Notes under the pieces: generated by a model
The model's database searches: none
The model's input: only the letters and a program-made list of their open reading frames with translations
What the model was told of the DNA's origin: nothing
Source of the DNA: Kaistella palustris DSM 21579
GTDB taxonomy: Bacteria > Bacteroidota > Bacteroidia > Flavobacteriales > Weeksellaceae
DNA length: 64,000 nucleotides
Assembly: GCF_000422265.1 (NCBI RefSeq)
Contig: NZ_AULL01000019.1
Span: 1-64,000, forward strand
Direction of reading: 5' to 3'
Program-made: the position numbers and the translations under genes
Part shown: positions 17,386 through 27,792 of the stretch, piece by piece
Layout: each line of letters opens with the position of its first letter
Numbering within the stretch: the first letter of the stretch is position 1

Positions 17386-17730
17386 ATGGACGCTAAAGAA
17401 ATACTCACTTATTGTCAGACTAAAAAAGGCGTAGAAGAGACGTTTCCCTTCAATCCTGAAACGCTTGTCCTGAAAGTCCTGGGAAAGATGTTCCTGCTCA
17501 TGCCGCTGGAAAAGCAACCGCTGGAAATCGCTCTAAAAACCGATCCGGAGTGGAGCGCGGAACTTCGGGAACAGCATCCGCAGATCACGGGCGCTTATCA
17601 CATGAACAAAACGCACTGGAATTCTGTGGTTTGCGAAGGTTTGAAACGCGATTTAATTTTAAGGATGATCGATCAGTCGTATGATCTGGTTGTAGCTTCG
17701 TTACCGAAAAAACTGAGGGACGAACTTTAG
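17386..17730 (+). CDS. MmcQ/YjbR family DNA-binding-fold protein
   Basis: 114 residues starting MDAKEILTYCQTKKGVEET; the family signatures FPFNPETLVLKV, GKMFLLM and the C-terminal HMNKTHWNSVVCEG are all present. YjbR/CyaY-like fold proteins are small cytosolic proteins with a possible DNA-binding surface; biological role is unclear. The start at 17386 is chosen over the longer frame at 17269 because it matches the family length and leaves the promoter outside. Confidence 0.85.
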   Translation: MDAKEILTYCQTKKGVEETFPFNPETLVLKVLGKMFLLMPLEKQPLEIALKTDPEWSAELREQHPQITGAYHMNKTHWNSVVCEGLKRDLILRMIDQSYDLVVASLPKKLRDEL

Positions 17731-17872
17731 AAGTTTACGATTCCTGGCAAATGATTTTTACCCTTTTCAAAAGAGCATTGAAATCTGAGATTTCTTCCAA
17801 CGACACTGACCTGTTTAATTCCTGAAGTCAACGGTCCGAAAATATCAGCGTTGCAGACAAATCCAATAGATT

Positions 17873-18793
17873 TTAACTGAAATATTTTTCGGTTCTCATT
17901 TTATCTTCATCAAGTTTTTGGATGAGCTGTTCCAGATTTTCGAATTTGATTTCGTCATGCAGAAATTCCCGAAAATTTACCGAAATCTCTTCTCCGTAAA
18001 TATCTTCATCAAAATCCAGAATATAAACTTCCACAGAAAGCGTTTTACCCGAAACCGTAGGATTGGTGCCAATACTCAGCATTCCTTTTAAATGCTGATC
18101 CTTAACAAAAACATCAACAATATAAGCGCCTTTTTTTGGTAAAAGTTTCAGGGTGTTAACTTCAATATTTGCGGTAGGATATCCGATAGTCCGCCCAATT
18201 TTCTTTCCGTGAACCACTTTTCCGGAAACAGAATATACGTAGCCCAACATTTCACCGGCTTCTTTTACTTTCCCCTGCGACAGGGCGTTTCGGATCTGTG
18301 TGGAACTGATGTGCTTTCCACTGAAATCCACGGCTTCAACCTGTTCAACTTCGAAACCACACTCCGGAGCCATTTTTTCTAACAGAGAAAAATCACCGCT
18401 CTTATTTTTGCCGAAGGTGTGATCGTAGCCGATGATGAGATGTTTAACATGCAGTTTCTCCACCAAAATCTGTCTCAAAAAGTCTTCACCCGTCAGGTTT
18501 CGGAATCCCTCTGAAAAATCCTGTAAAAAAAGATTTTGGATTCCGTGCTTTTCGAGGAAATAGGTTTTTTCTTCAATGGTATTTAATAATTTTAAATCAT
18601 CTTTTGGATTGAAGACAATGCGCGGATGGGGCCAGAAGGTGAGAATGGCGGATTCCAGGTTTTTTTCTGCCGCAACTTTATTAAGTTTCTCAGTAATATG
18701 TTGATGCCCGATATGTACCCCATCAAACATACCGATAGAAAGTGCCAAAGGTTTTTTTTTGCTGTACGATGCAAGATTTTTGATGATTTTCAA
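17873..18793 (-). CDS. ribF: Bifunctional riboflavin kinase / FAD synthetase
   Basis: 306 residues making FMN and then FAD. The N-terminal nucleotidyltransferase domain has SIGMFDGVHIGHQ (residues 19-31, containing the HxGH-type motif) and ISSTQIRNAL; the C-terminal kinase domain has GYPTANIEV and the conserved EVYILDFDEDIYG. The start is a TTG at 18793: there is no in-frame ATG at a suitable place, and a well-spaced promoter lies just upstream. About 140 bases separate it from the convergent MmcQ-type gene, with nothing else recognisable. Confidence 0.92.
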   Translation of the reverse strand: MKIIKNLASYSKKKPLALSIGMFDGVHIGHQHITEKLNKVAAEKNLESAILTFWPHPRIVFNPKDDLKLLNTIEEKTYFLEKHGIQNLFLQDFSEGFRNLTGEDFLRQILVEKLHVKHLIIGYDHTFGKNKSGDFSLLEKMAPECGFEVEQVEAVDFSGKHISSTQIRNALSQGKVKEAGEMLGYVYSVSGKVVHGKKIGRTIGYPTANIEVNTLKLLPKKGAYIVDVFVKDQHLKGMLSIGTNPTVSGKTLSVEVYILDFDEDIYGEEISVNFREFLHDEIKFENLEQLIQKLDEDKMRTEKYFS

Positions 18794-18813
18794 AAGAAGA
18801 AATTTTGGTGGTG

Positions 18814-18846
18814 CAAAAATATAGTTTTTATGTGGAAGGTTGCAAA
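18814..18846 (-). promoter_or_regulatory. Promoter of ribF
   Basis: On the minus strand TTTG (18843-18846) and TATTTTTG (18814-18821) are 21 bases apart. Transcription would begin about 10-15 bases before the TTG codon at 18793, supporting that unusual start. Confidence 0.65.
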
Positions 18847-18997
18847 GTCTCTTTCAAACCGAATGCTCATAGGTGTTTTTAACTCATAAGGTGCAACATT
18901 CAGTCAGGTATCAGTAAAAAAGTAAAATTATATTCACAGGAAAACTGGTAAATATCATCAGGCTTTCAGTAGCTGTTCATACAATTACTCGAACTGA

Positions 18998-20704
<1,707 letters not shown>

Positions 20705-20776
20705 CCGAGACGGTAGACGAATAGACCACGGTCAAATCTATTATCTGTTCATCTATTATCTATTATCTAAAAAATA
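20705..20776. repeat. Short degenerate direct repeats between atpD and atpC
   Basis: TCTATTATCT occurs at 20737, 20752 and 20759 (the last two overlapping), preceded by GGTAGACGAATAGACC. This low-complexity spacer resembles the degenerate AGAC/ATAG repeats scattered in Flavobacteriia intergenic DNA. It sits within an operon and shows no gene. Confidence 0.5.
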
Positions 20777-21058
20777 ATGAATATAAAAATATTAACCCCG
20801 GAATTTGTAGTTTTTGAAGGAGAGGTGAGTTCAGTTTTACTTCCCGGAAAGAATGGCGATTTCCATATCAAGAAAGATCACGCGGCGATCGTAGCTTCGC
20901 TTATCGGCGGAAAAGTAAGGGTTTTCACCAATGAGATCGCTGAAAATTATGCCGGACATTTCATTAAGGAAAATGAAAAGGAAAGCGTTTTCTCTTTTGC
21001 GGTAAAGAGTGGAGTAATCGAATTCAATAACAATAAAGGAATTATTCTGGCAGAATAA
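20777..21058 (+). CDS. atpC: F1F0 ATP synthase subunit epsilon (short form)
   Basis: 93 residues: the N-terminal beta-sandwich domain (MNIKILTPEFVVFEGEVSSV, LLPGKNGDFHIKKDHAAIV) that joins gamma to the c-ring. The C-terminal helical hairpin, which inhibits ATP hydrolysis in the roughly 135-residue enterobacterial form, is absent. The reading frame ends naturally and is followed by a terminator, so this is a short family form and not a truncation. It is 72 bases after atpD. Confidence 0.92.
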   Translation: MNIKILTPEFVVFEGEVSSVLLPGKNGDFHIKKDHAAIVASLIGGKVRVFTNEIAENYAGHFIKENEKESVFSFAVKSGVIEFNNNKGIILAE

Positions 21059-21080
21059 CTTCTCTTTATATATTTAAAAG

Positions 21081-21113
21081 TCCCGTTTTGGTTTCCAGAA
21101 CGGGATTTTTTTT
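21081..21113 (+). terminator. Intrinsic terminator after atpC
   Basis: TCCCGTT and AACGGGA form a 7-base stem followed by a run of eight T. The rest of the 318-base gap to 21376 shows no gene or motif that I recognise. Confidence 0.85.
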
Positions 21114-21376
21114 GACCTTTCAAAACTTTTAAATGAAAGAAGAAAAGATGTATTCAAACTTGTTTTTAATGAATTTTCACCGGGCTCAGAACGCTTTTCA
21201 CAAAAAATTCTGCCGGAAAATTACCTGTAAATCCGCATTCTGATTTCTATTTAAACAAATAATAAAGAGAAAAATGTTTTTGATTTCCTAAATTTGAGTA
21301 GAATTCACAGTCACGGACGGATTTTTGCTGGACTTATCACCTTACATTTCGCCTTTAATTTAACAACATTCTTTTT

Positions 21377-22186
21377 ATGGAAATTTCCCTCAAAAATCAG
21401 GTCGCCTTAATAACCGGCTCTTCCAGCGGTATCGGCGCCGGCATTGCAAAATCACTCTCAGAATCCGGTGCGACCGTCGTTATAAATTATCCCTTTCCGG
21501 GCGCAAAAGAGCAGGCCGAAGCGGTTCTGGATGAAATTTCCGGTAACGGCGGGAAAGGAATCATTTACCAATGCGATGTTTCCAAAGAAGATGAAGTCGT
21601 AAAAATGTTTCAGGATATAATCAGGGATTTAGGAACCATAGATATTTTGGTTAATAATGCCGGGATCCAGAAAGACGCAAAATTTATGGAAATGACGCTT
21701 GACCAGTGGAATGCCGTCATCAGCGTAAATCTCACGGGCCAGTTTCTTTGCGCACGCGAGGCGATCAAAGAGTTTCTCCGCCGCGGCATCGATCCTGCAA
21801 AATCCGTGGCCTGCGGAAAAATCATCCATATTTCCTCGGTTCACGAGATTATTCCCTGGGCGGGTCACGCTAATTATGCGTCCAGCAAAGGAGCCATCCG
21901 AATGCTGATGCAGACACTGGCGCAGGAATATGGTGCGGACAGGATCCGTGTGAACTCGATTTGTCCGGGCGCTATACAAACGCCCATCAACACCACAGCC
22001 TGGGACACCAAAGAAGCTCTGGATTCGCTGCTGACCTTAATTCCGTACAACAGGATTGGCCAGCCGGCAGATATCGGCAATCTTGCGGTTTTCCTGGCGA
22101 GCGATATGTCCGATTATATCACCGGCGCCAGTATTTTTATCGACGGCGGAATGACCACTTTCGAAAGTTTCTCCACCGGTGGCTAA
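21377..22186 (+). CDS. SDR family oxidoreductase, glucose 1-dehydrogenase-like
   Basis: 269-residue classical short-chain dehydrogenase. The cofactor loop TGSSSGIGAGIA (about 14-25), the NNAG motif and the catalytic Ser-Tyr-Lys (ISSVHEI, then YASSKGA) are present, followed by SICPGAIQTPIN and the C-terminal ITGASIFIDGGMT. The class is annotated as glucose 1-dehydrogenase in many genomes, but the true substrate is unverified. It precedes a GH63-type glucosidase by 222 bases on the same strand, hinting at joint use of a glucose-containing substrate; that link is inference. Confidence 0.85.
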   Translation: MEISLKNQVALITGSSSGIGAGIAKSLSESGATVVINYPFPGAKEQAEAVLDEISGNGGKGIIYQCDVSKEDEVVKMFQDIIRDLGTIDILVNNAGIQKDAKFMEMTLDQWNAVISVNLTGQFLCAREAIKEFLRRGIDPAKSVACGKIIHISSVHEIIPWAGHANYASSKGAIRMLMQTLAQEYGADRIRVNSICPGAIQTPINTTAWDTKEALDSLLTLIPYNRIGQPADIGNLAVFLASDMSDYITGASIFIDGGMTTFESFSTGG

Positions 22187-22197
22187 GCCGGTTTTAC

Positions 22198-22345
22198 TAA
22201 AGGTGCTTTTTGCGCGCGTACTGCTTTTTTTGGGCGCACATTTCCGCCTTCCATTCCCGCTTTTTTAACCGCCGGCTTCGGCTCTGCTCAGCCGCCGGTT
22301 AAAAAGAGCTCCATTCAAGTCGGGGCGCAGGTACAGCGCAGTCGC
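22198..22345 (-). ncRNA. Structured intergenic element with long imperfect hairpin
   Basis: GC-rich, palindrome-rich stretch in an otherwise AT-rich gap. At its centre, 22262-22305, two arms pair over about 16 bases with one G-G mismatch. On the minus strand the arms are framed by CCCCGACTTGAATGGAGCTC before and AGCGGGAATGGAAGGCGG after, and GCGC(T)GTAC / GTACGCGC could close an outer stem. From memory, similarly framed elements recur between genes in Flavobacteriia, so an RNA or repeat family is likely (the Rfam Flavo-1 motif is one candidate to compare). The U-tract expected of a terminator is missing on both strands. Orientation and function are not certain. Confidence 0.45.
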
Positions 22346-22408
22346 GAGTTTACATTTTAAATAAATGATCGATCATCACTTTTCCTTAATCTAAAAAACC
22401 CATCACCC

Positions 22409-25057
22409 ATGACCGAAGAAAGTAAAAGACTTCCCGACATTACCTGGAAAAAATGGGGGCCGTACGTCAGTAACCGCGAGTGGGGTTTGGTGCGTGAGGA
22501 TTACAGCGCAAACGGTGATGCCTGGAATTATACTTCACACGACACCGCCGAAGCGCGGACTTACCGCTGGGGCGAAGAAGGGATTTGCGGCATCTGCGAT
22601 GACAAACAGCTGCTCGTTTTTTCTCTCGGTTTGTGGAATAAGAAAGACAAAATGGTGAAAGAAAGGTTCTTCGGTCTTACCAATGCGCAGGGAAATCACG
22701 GTGAAGATGTAAAGGAATATTTTTATTATCTCGACAATACGCCGACGCATTCCTACATGAAAATGCTGTACAAATATCCACAAAAAGCATTTCCGTACGA
22801 AGAACTCATTCAAAAAAATGCCGAAAGCGGCAAACTCGATCCCGAATTCGAACTCATCAATACAGGAATTTTTGATGGAAATGAGTATTTCGATATTTTT
22901 ATAGAATATGCAAAAGCTTCGCCAACAGATATCCTCATTAGAATTACCGTCATCAATAAATCCGCGAGCGAAGCGCCGCTGGTTTTGCTGCCAACGGTTT
23001 GGTTCCGCAATACTTGGAATTGGGGTTACAACGATCTGAAACCGGAGTTGCTGGCGGAAGAAAATAACCACATCAAAATAAACCGGCAGGATGTTGACAT
23101 CAAGCACTTTTACGCCAAAGAATCTGCGGATATATTTTTCTGTGAAAATGAAACCAATAACGAACGGATATTCAACGCTAAAAACGAAACTCCTTTCCCC
23201 AAAGACAGCATCAACAATTACATCATGACCGGAAAACGCAGTTTCATTAATGAAGAAAAAAAAGGCACCAAGGCTTCTTTTTTTATTGATGAAACTGTTG
23301 GCGCTCACAGTACAAAAGTTTTTGAATTTCGCCTGTGTGACCAGGATTTTGCTCAGCCTTTTGCTGATTTTGGCGATATTTTTAAGACCCGGCAGAAAGA
23401 AGCCGATGAATTCTACACCGACATCCAGAAAGGTATCGAAAGCGACGATGAGAAACTGGTCCAGCGTCAGGCCTTCGCCGGCATGCTTTGGAACAAACAG
23501 TTTTACCACTACAACATCTGGAAATGGCTAAAAGGTGATCCGGCTGAACCCAAACCGCCCCAATCCCGCAAACATATCCGTAACTACGACTGGATGCACC
23601 TGAATAATTTCGACATTATTTCGATGCCCGACAAATGGGAATATCCGTGGTATGCGACCTGGGATCTGGCTTTTCATACCTTAAGTTTTTCGCTCATCGA
23701 TCCGGATTTTGCCAAACAGCAGCTCAAGCTTTTTACGCTGGATTGGTACATGCACCCGAACGGGCAGCTTCCGGCGTACGAGTGGAATTTTTCCGATGTG
23801 AATCCACCGGTTCATGCCTGGGCGGTTTTCCGCGTTTTTAAAATTGATGAAGTTTTGAAAGGCAAACCCGATCTTAAATTTCTGGAAACCGTTTTTCAAA
23901 AACTCCTGCTCAATTTTACCTGGTGGGTGAACAAGAAAGATATCAATGGAAACAACATTTTTGAGGGTGGTTTCCTCGGGCTGGATAACATCGGCGTTTT
24001 CGACCGCAGTGATCCGCTGCCCAACGGCCAGAGTCTGGAGCAGGCCGACGGTACAAGCTGGATGGCGATGTTCGCCCTGAATATGATGCGCATTTCAATA
24101 GAACTTGCGCAGTATAATCCCATTTACGAAGAAATGGCCACCAAGTTTTTCGAACATTTTCTGTACATCGCAAACGCGCTGGATAATATGGGCGAGAACG
24201 AATTTTCCCTTTGGGACGAAGAAGACGAGTTTTTTTATGACGCGATCTCTACAGACACCGGAACAAGCATGTTTCTTAAACTTCGGACCATTGTGGGACT
24301 GATTCCAATGTTTGCGGTGGAGGTTATAGAAGACGAAATGCTCGAAAAGCTCCCGCTCTTTAAAGCAAGAATGGAGTGGGTTCTGGAAAATAAACCGGAA
24401 CTCGCTGCCCTGGTTTCACATTGGGAAGTTAAAGGTCAGGATTCCAAACACCTGCTCAGTCTATTGCGCGGCCACCGTCTGAAAAGGCTTTTGGCAAGAA
24501 TGCTTGATGAAAAGGAATTTCTCGGTGAATTTGGCGTGCGCGCCATGTCGAAGGTTTATGAAGACAATCCATTTCAGCTCGATTTCAATGATATGAGCTA
24601 TACGGTGAAATATATGCCCGCCGAAAGTGACAGCTCACTCTTCGGCGGGAACAGCAACTGGCGCGGACCGATATGGTTTCCCATTAATTTTCTAATCATC
24701 GAAAGTCTGCAGCGGTTTTTCTTTTACTACAGTCCCGATTTTCTGGTCGAGTGCCCAACAGGAAGCGGCAAATATTCAAATCTGGACGAGATTGCTGATC
24801 AGCTTGGCGACAGACTCTCCCGTATATTCCTAAAGGATGAAAATGGAAAACGCCCTTTCAACGGGCAATACCCGAGATTCCAGGAAGATGAGGACTTTAA
24901 GGATTATATTCTTTTTTATGAATATTTTCATGGTGACAATGGGCGCGGCGTGGGAGCCTCGCACCAGACAGGCTGGACGGGCATTATCGCCAAAATCCTT
25001 CAGCCAAGATTCAGCAAGATGAAAATGGCAAAAGCCGAAACCGAATCTCCGAACTGA
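22409..25057 (+). CDS. MGH1-like / GH63-type glucosidase
   Basis: 882 residues without a signal peptide, so probably cytosolic. The central and C-terminal parts look like the (alpha/alpha)6 domain of GH63/mannosylglycerate-hydrolase-like enzymes: WEYPWYATWDLAFHTLSF, NGQLPAYEWNFSDVNPP with the likely catalytic acid, SWMAMFALNMM, and NSNWRGPIWFPINFLI near the C-terminus. The N-terminal part is a beta-rich domain (KKWGPYVSNREWGLVREDYS). Members release glucose from alpha-linked sugars such as glucosylglycerate or mannosyl compounds. Exact substrate unknown. The SDR gene upstream may share its pathway. Confidence 0.82.
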   Translation: MTEESKRLPDITWKKWGPYVSNREWGLVREDYSANGDAWNYTSHDTAEARTYRWGEEGICGICDDKQLLVFSLGLWNKKDKMVKERFFGLTNAQGNHGEDVKEYFYYLDNTPTHSYMKMLYKYPQKAFPYEELIQKNAESGKLDPEFELINTGIFDGNEYFDIFIEYAKASPTDILIRITVINKSASEAPLVLLPTVWFRNTWNWGYNDLKPELLAEENNHIKINRQDVDIKHFYAKESADIFFCENETNNERIFNAKNETPFPKDSINNYIMTGKRSFINEEKKGTKASFFIDETVGAHSTKVFEFRLCDQDFAQPFADFGDIFKTRQKEADEFYTDIQKGIESDDEKLVQRQAFAGMLWNKQFYHYNIWKWLKGDPAEPKPPQSRKHIRNYDWMHLNNFDIISMPDKWEYPWYATWDLAFHTLSFSLIDPDFAKQQLKLFTLDWYMHPNGQLPAYEWNFSDVNPPVHAWAVFRVFKIDEVLKGKPDLKFLETVFQKLLLNFTWWVNKKDINGNNIFEGGFLGLDNIGVFDRSDPLPNGQSLEQADGTSWMAMFALNMMRISIELAQYNPIYEEMATKFFEHFLYIANALDNMGENEFSLWDEEDEFFYDAISTDTGTSMFLKLRTIVGLIPMFAVEVIEDEMLEKLPLFKARMEWVLENKPELAALVSHWEVKGQDSKHLLSLLRGHRLKRLLARMLDEKEFLGEFGVRAMSKVYEDNPFQLDFNDMSYTVKYMPAESDSSLFGGNSNWRGPIWFPINFLIIESLQRFFFYYSPDFLVECPTGSGKYSNLDEIADQLGDRLSRIFLKDENGKRPFNGQYPRFQEDEDFKDYILFYEYFHGDNGRGVGASHQTGWTGIIAKILQPRFSKMKMAKAETESPN

Positions 25058-25063
25058 GATATT

Positions 25064-25831
25064 TTAAACTTCGTTTGTAATTTCATTCTTCTTTAAATGA
25101 TGGTGCGAAAGAAAAATAAGGAGTACCATAAGTGCTATCGAAACCAAAGACGCGTTGAGTGTTCCGAGATCCAGACCGCCTTTAGCCAGAGGTTTGGTAA
25201 GGAAATCACCGAAGGTTGCACCGAAAGGCCGCGTAAATATAAAGGCGATCCAGAACAGAAGAATGTGATTTATTTTTGTGAAATAATGCAGCGCAACCAC
25301 CGCAATAATAATGAAACCTGTAACCACAGCGCCTGTCAGATAACTGAACTCAATATCATCGCTAAGGAAATCACCGAACGCCGTTCCTAAACTGTTAGAA
25401 AACAAAACCGCCATCCAGAAATAAAGTTCCTTTGATCTTTCGAAAATAGGGTAGACTTCCAGATTCCTAAATCTCTTAAACCAAAAATACAGACTCAGCG
25501 AGAGCAGTGAAACCAGCAGAAGACTTCCCAAGGCATAACCCAGATGCAGACTTCGGTCGATAAAATCGGATATCTCCGTACCAAATGTAGTAGTCCCAAT
25601 GATCACAAGCCAATAAAGTGCAGGAATATATTTTTTAGCATTAAGTTGCAGAAATAAAGCTGTTGCAAAAAAAAGAAACGTCACTGCCAGGCCGATGCTG
25701 TAACCAAGACCAAGTGTCTGCGCTATAAAATCGCCAAGTGTTTCGCCCAGAGTTGTAGCGACAATCTTCATTAACCAAAAAAGCAGGGTAATTTGTGCCA
25801 CTTTGTTTAGGGATGTACCTGGCTGTTCCAT
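25064..25831 (-). CDS. DUF347 (COG4705) four-repeat membrane protein
   Basis: 255-residue integral membrane protein with about eight helices. Four internal repeats share a G-x(2)-F/L-G-x-x-x-x-DF core: TTLGETLGDFIAQTLGLGYS, GTTTFGTEISDFIDRSLHL, NSLGTAFGDFLSDDIEFSY and RPFGATFGDFLTKPLAKGG. This is the repeat of DUF347/COG4705 proteins; function is not established to my knowledge. The acidic GD/SD residues within the membrane repeats suggest a cation-binding or transport role, which is inference. It is convergent with the glucosidase, 6 bases apart. Confidence 0.8.
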   Translation of the reverse strand: MEQPGTSLNKVAQITLLFWLMKIVATTLGETLGDFIAQTLGLGYSIGLAVTFLFFATALFLQLNAKKYIPALYWLVIIGTTTFGTEISDFIDRSLHLGYALGSLLLVSLLSLSLYFWFKRFRNLEVYPIFERSKELYFWMAVLFSNSLGTAFGDFLSDDIEFSYLTGAVVTGFIIIAVVALHYFTKINHILLFWIAFIFTRPFGATFGDFLTKPLAKGGLDLGTLNASLVSIALMVLLIFLSHHHLKKNEITNEV

Positions 25832-25877
25832 GCGTTTTATTTTACGTAAAAGTAGAAAATTCAGGCGTGACCTTTAA

Positions 25878-25906
25878 ATAAAAAAGACCGCTTCTTGAGC
25901 AGTCTT
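25878..25906 (-). terminator. Terminator after the GreA/GreB-like gene
   Basis: On the minus strand AAGACTGCT pairs with AGCGGTCTT (one T-G wobble) around CAAGA and is followed by a T-run. It lies between the GreA/GreB-like gene and the DUF347 gene. Confidence 0.8.
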
Positions 25907-25914
25907 AGTTTTTA

Positions 25915-26325
25915 CTATAAATCGAAATCGCCGGCCGCTTCGGGCTGATAAATAATCTCATCGATCACGATCTTGGTCATACCCGACGGAATAACCCAAT
26001 CGATCTCATCGCCCACGCGGTAACCGATCAGTGCGGCAGCTACCGAAGAAAAAATAGATATTTTATGCTCCTTGATATTGGCAAGGTCGGGATAAACCAA
26101 CTGAAACTGAACCACAGTTTTGTTATTCTGGAAATGGATCTTAACAATACTGTTCATGGTGACCACATCTTTGGGTACTTCTTCCGACGGTACGACCTTG
26201 GCATGATGCAGTTCATTTAAAAGTTTTTCGGCTTCTTCTTTTTTAATGCGGTTGCTGGCTTTGGCTGCCGAGATTGCTTTGTGAATACGCGAGAAATCCT
26301 GCTTCGTTATTATGATCTGATCCAT
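25915..26325 (-). CDS. GreA/GreB-family (Rnk-like) RNA polymerase factor
   Basis: 136 residues. A short helical N-terminus (HKAISAAKASNRIKKEEAEKLL) is followed by the FKBP-like C-terminal domain shared by GreA, GreB and Rnk (VVTMNSIVKIHFQNN, LVYPDLAN, ISIFSSVAAALIGYRVGDEI). The short coiled-coil arm is closer to Rnk than to GreA, so transcript-cleavage activity is doubtful. Such proteins bind the secondary channel of RNA polymerase or regulate nucleoside diphosphate kinase level in other species. It has its own terminator on each side, so it is a single-gene unit. Confidence 0.82.
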   Translation of the reverse strand: MDQIIITKQDFSRIHKAISAAKASNRIKKEEAEKLLNELHHAKVVPSEEVPKDVVTMNSIVKIHFQNNKTVVQFQLVYPDLANIKEHKISIFSSVAAALIGYRVGDEIDWVIPSGMTKIVIDEIIYQPEAAGDFDL

Positions 26326-26344
26326 GAAATTAAATATTAAGAGT

Positions 26345-26377
26345 TAAAAAAAACCGTTCGAATTCTTCAAACGGTTT
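26345..26377 (-). terminator. Terminator after the PLP acyltransferase gene
   Basis: Minus strand AAACCGTTTGAA pairs with TTCGAACGGTTT (one wobble) over a 3-base loop and runs into eight T. Confidence 0.85.
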
Positions 26378-26402
26378 ATATAAAATATTTTGTTGAAAAA
26401 TT

Positions 26403-27677
26403 CTAAGACGATTTGAACTGAAGATTTTTTTCTTCAAGCAGCTTTTGCTCCTGTTCTTTGTAGAATCCGGAAACCAGTTTCTCGTGGATCGCTTCAAAGG
26501 CAGCAAGTGTCTCGTTGATCTCCGCATCGGTATGTGAAGCTGTAGGAATCAGGCGCAAAAGAATCATTCCTTTCGGAATTACCGGATAAATAACCACCGA
26601 TGTAAAAATGCCGAAATTTTCGCGCAGGTCTTGAGACAGCAATGTAGCCTCTACCGTAGAGCCTTCCATCATCACGGGTGTTACGCAGGTATTGGAATTT
26701 CCTAAGTTAAAACCTCGTTCCTTAAGGCCGTTCTGAAGTTTGTGTACATTCTCCCAAAGTTTGGCCTTAATTTCGGGGCGCGAACGTAAAAGATCAAGCC
26801 TTTTCAAGCCACCGATCACCATTGGCATTGTTAATGATTTTGCAAAAACCTGTGAGCGCAAATTGTATTTAAGTATTCTGATGATATCCGCATCGGCCGC
26901 GATAAATGCGCCAAAACCAGCCATTGATTTTGCAAAAGTTGAAAAGTAAACATCGATCTGATCCTGGCAACCCTGTTCTTCACCAGCACCAGCGCCGGTT
27001 TTTCCCAAAGTTCCAAATCCGTGTGCATCATCAACCAAAAGTCTGAAATTAAACCTGGATTTCAATTCACAGATTTCTTTCAGTTTTCCCTGCATACCAC
27101 GCATACCGAAAACACCTTCGGTAATCACCAAAATCCCACCGCCCTGTTCCTGTGCAACTTTTGTAGCGCGCACCAGGTTTTTTTCAAGGCTTTCAATATC
27201 GTTGTGCTTGTAGGTAAAACTTTTGCCCATGTGCAGACGCACGCCATCTACGATGCAGGCGTGAGAATCTGAGTCATAAACAATTACATCATGGCGGCCC
27301 ACAAGGGCATCGATCGTGGAAACCATTCCCTGGTAACCGAAATTTAAAAGGTAGGCTGCTTCTTTATTTACAAATTCTGCAAGTTCTCTCTCCAATTGCT
27401 GGTGCTGTTCTGTTTCGCCGGACATGGCTCGCGCACCCATTGGGTAAAACATTCCGTACTGTGCGGCAGCTTTGGCGTCGGTTTCCAGAACTTCGGGGTG
27501 GTTGCATAAGCCAAGATAGTCATTGGCACTCCAGAAGATCACTTCTCTTCCCTGGAACTTCATGCGCGGACCGATTGGACCTTCGAGTTTCGGGAAAACA
27601 AAATATCCTTCAGCGTAATCTGCAAATTGCCCCAGAGGACCGGGATTCTCCCGAAGACGGTCAAAAATATCAGTCAT
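26403..27677 (-). CDS. PLP-dependent acyltransferase, probable cysteate fatty-acyltransferase (CapB-like) or serine palmitoyltransferase
   Basis: 424-residue alpha-oxoamine synthase, the family of KBL, BioF and serine palmitoyltransferase. PLP ligands: Lys250 in STFAKSMAGFGAF, the VDDAHGFG acid at 215-222 and stacking His139 in DSDSHA. In Bacteroidota this clade condenses acyl thioesters with serine (sphingolipids) or with cysteate (capnine sulfonolipids). The gene upstream on the same strand resembles cysteate synthase, so the sulfonolipid reading is preferred: acyl-thioester plus cysteate to 3-ketocapnine. Sequence alone cannot separate the two. An own -7 box (27712-27719) precedes it. Complete. 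Confidence 0.72.
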   Translation of the reverse strand: MTDIFDRLRENPGPLGQFADYAEGYFVFPKLEGPIGPRMKFQGREVIFWSANDYLGLCNHPEVLETDAKAAAQYGMFYPMGARAMSGETEQHQQLERELAEFVNKEAAYLLNFGYQGMVSTIDALVGRHDVIVYDSDSHACIVDGVRLHMGKSFTYKHNDIESLEKNLVRATKVAQEQGGGILVITEGVFGMRGMQGKLKEICELKSRFNFRLLVDDAHGFGTLGKTGAGAGEEQGCQDQIDVYFSTFAKSMAGFGAFIAADADIIRILKYNLRSQVFAKSLTMPMVIGGLKRLDLLRSRPEIKAKLWENVHKLQNGLKERGFNLGNSNTCVTPVMMEGSTVEATLLSQDLRENFGIFTSVVIYPVIPKGMILLRLIPTASHTDAEINETLAAFEAIHEKLVSGFYKEQEQKLLEEKNLQFKSS

Positions 27678-27711
27678 ATATTATTTGATTTTTTAGAATT
27701 GTACTAAGTTG

Positions 27712-27719
27712 CAAAGTTA
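27712..27719 (-). promoter_or_regulatory. Possible -7 box of the CapB-like gene
   Basis: Minus strand TAACTTTG matches TAnnTTTG, 34 bases before the ATG at 27677. No good -33 box. The gene may also be read from the CapA-like gene upstream. Confidence 0.4.
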
Positions 27720-27792
27720 ACAAAAAATCAAGTAAAAATACCCTTATATCGTACAAGACAAGGGTAAATTATCGGTATGGAAATGTTGTGTA

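Noticed and set aside
22261-22306. Simple rho-independent terminator
   Set aside because: Strong stem, but the T residues precede the 5' arm and A residues follow the 3' arm; there is no terminal U-tract on either strand.
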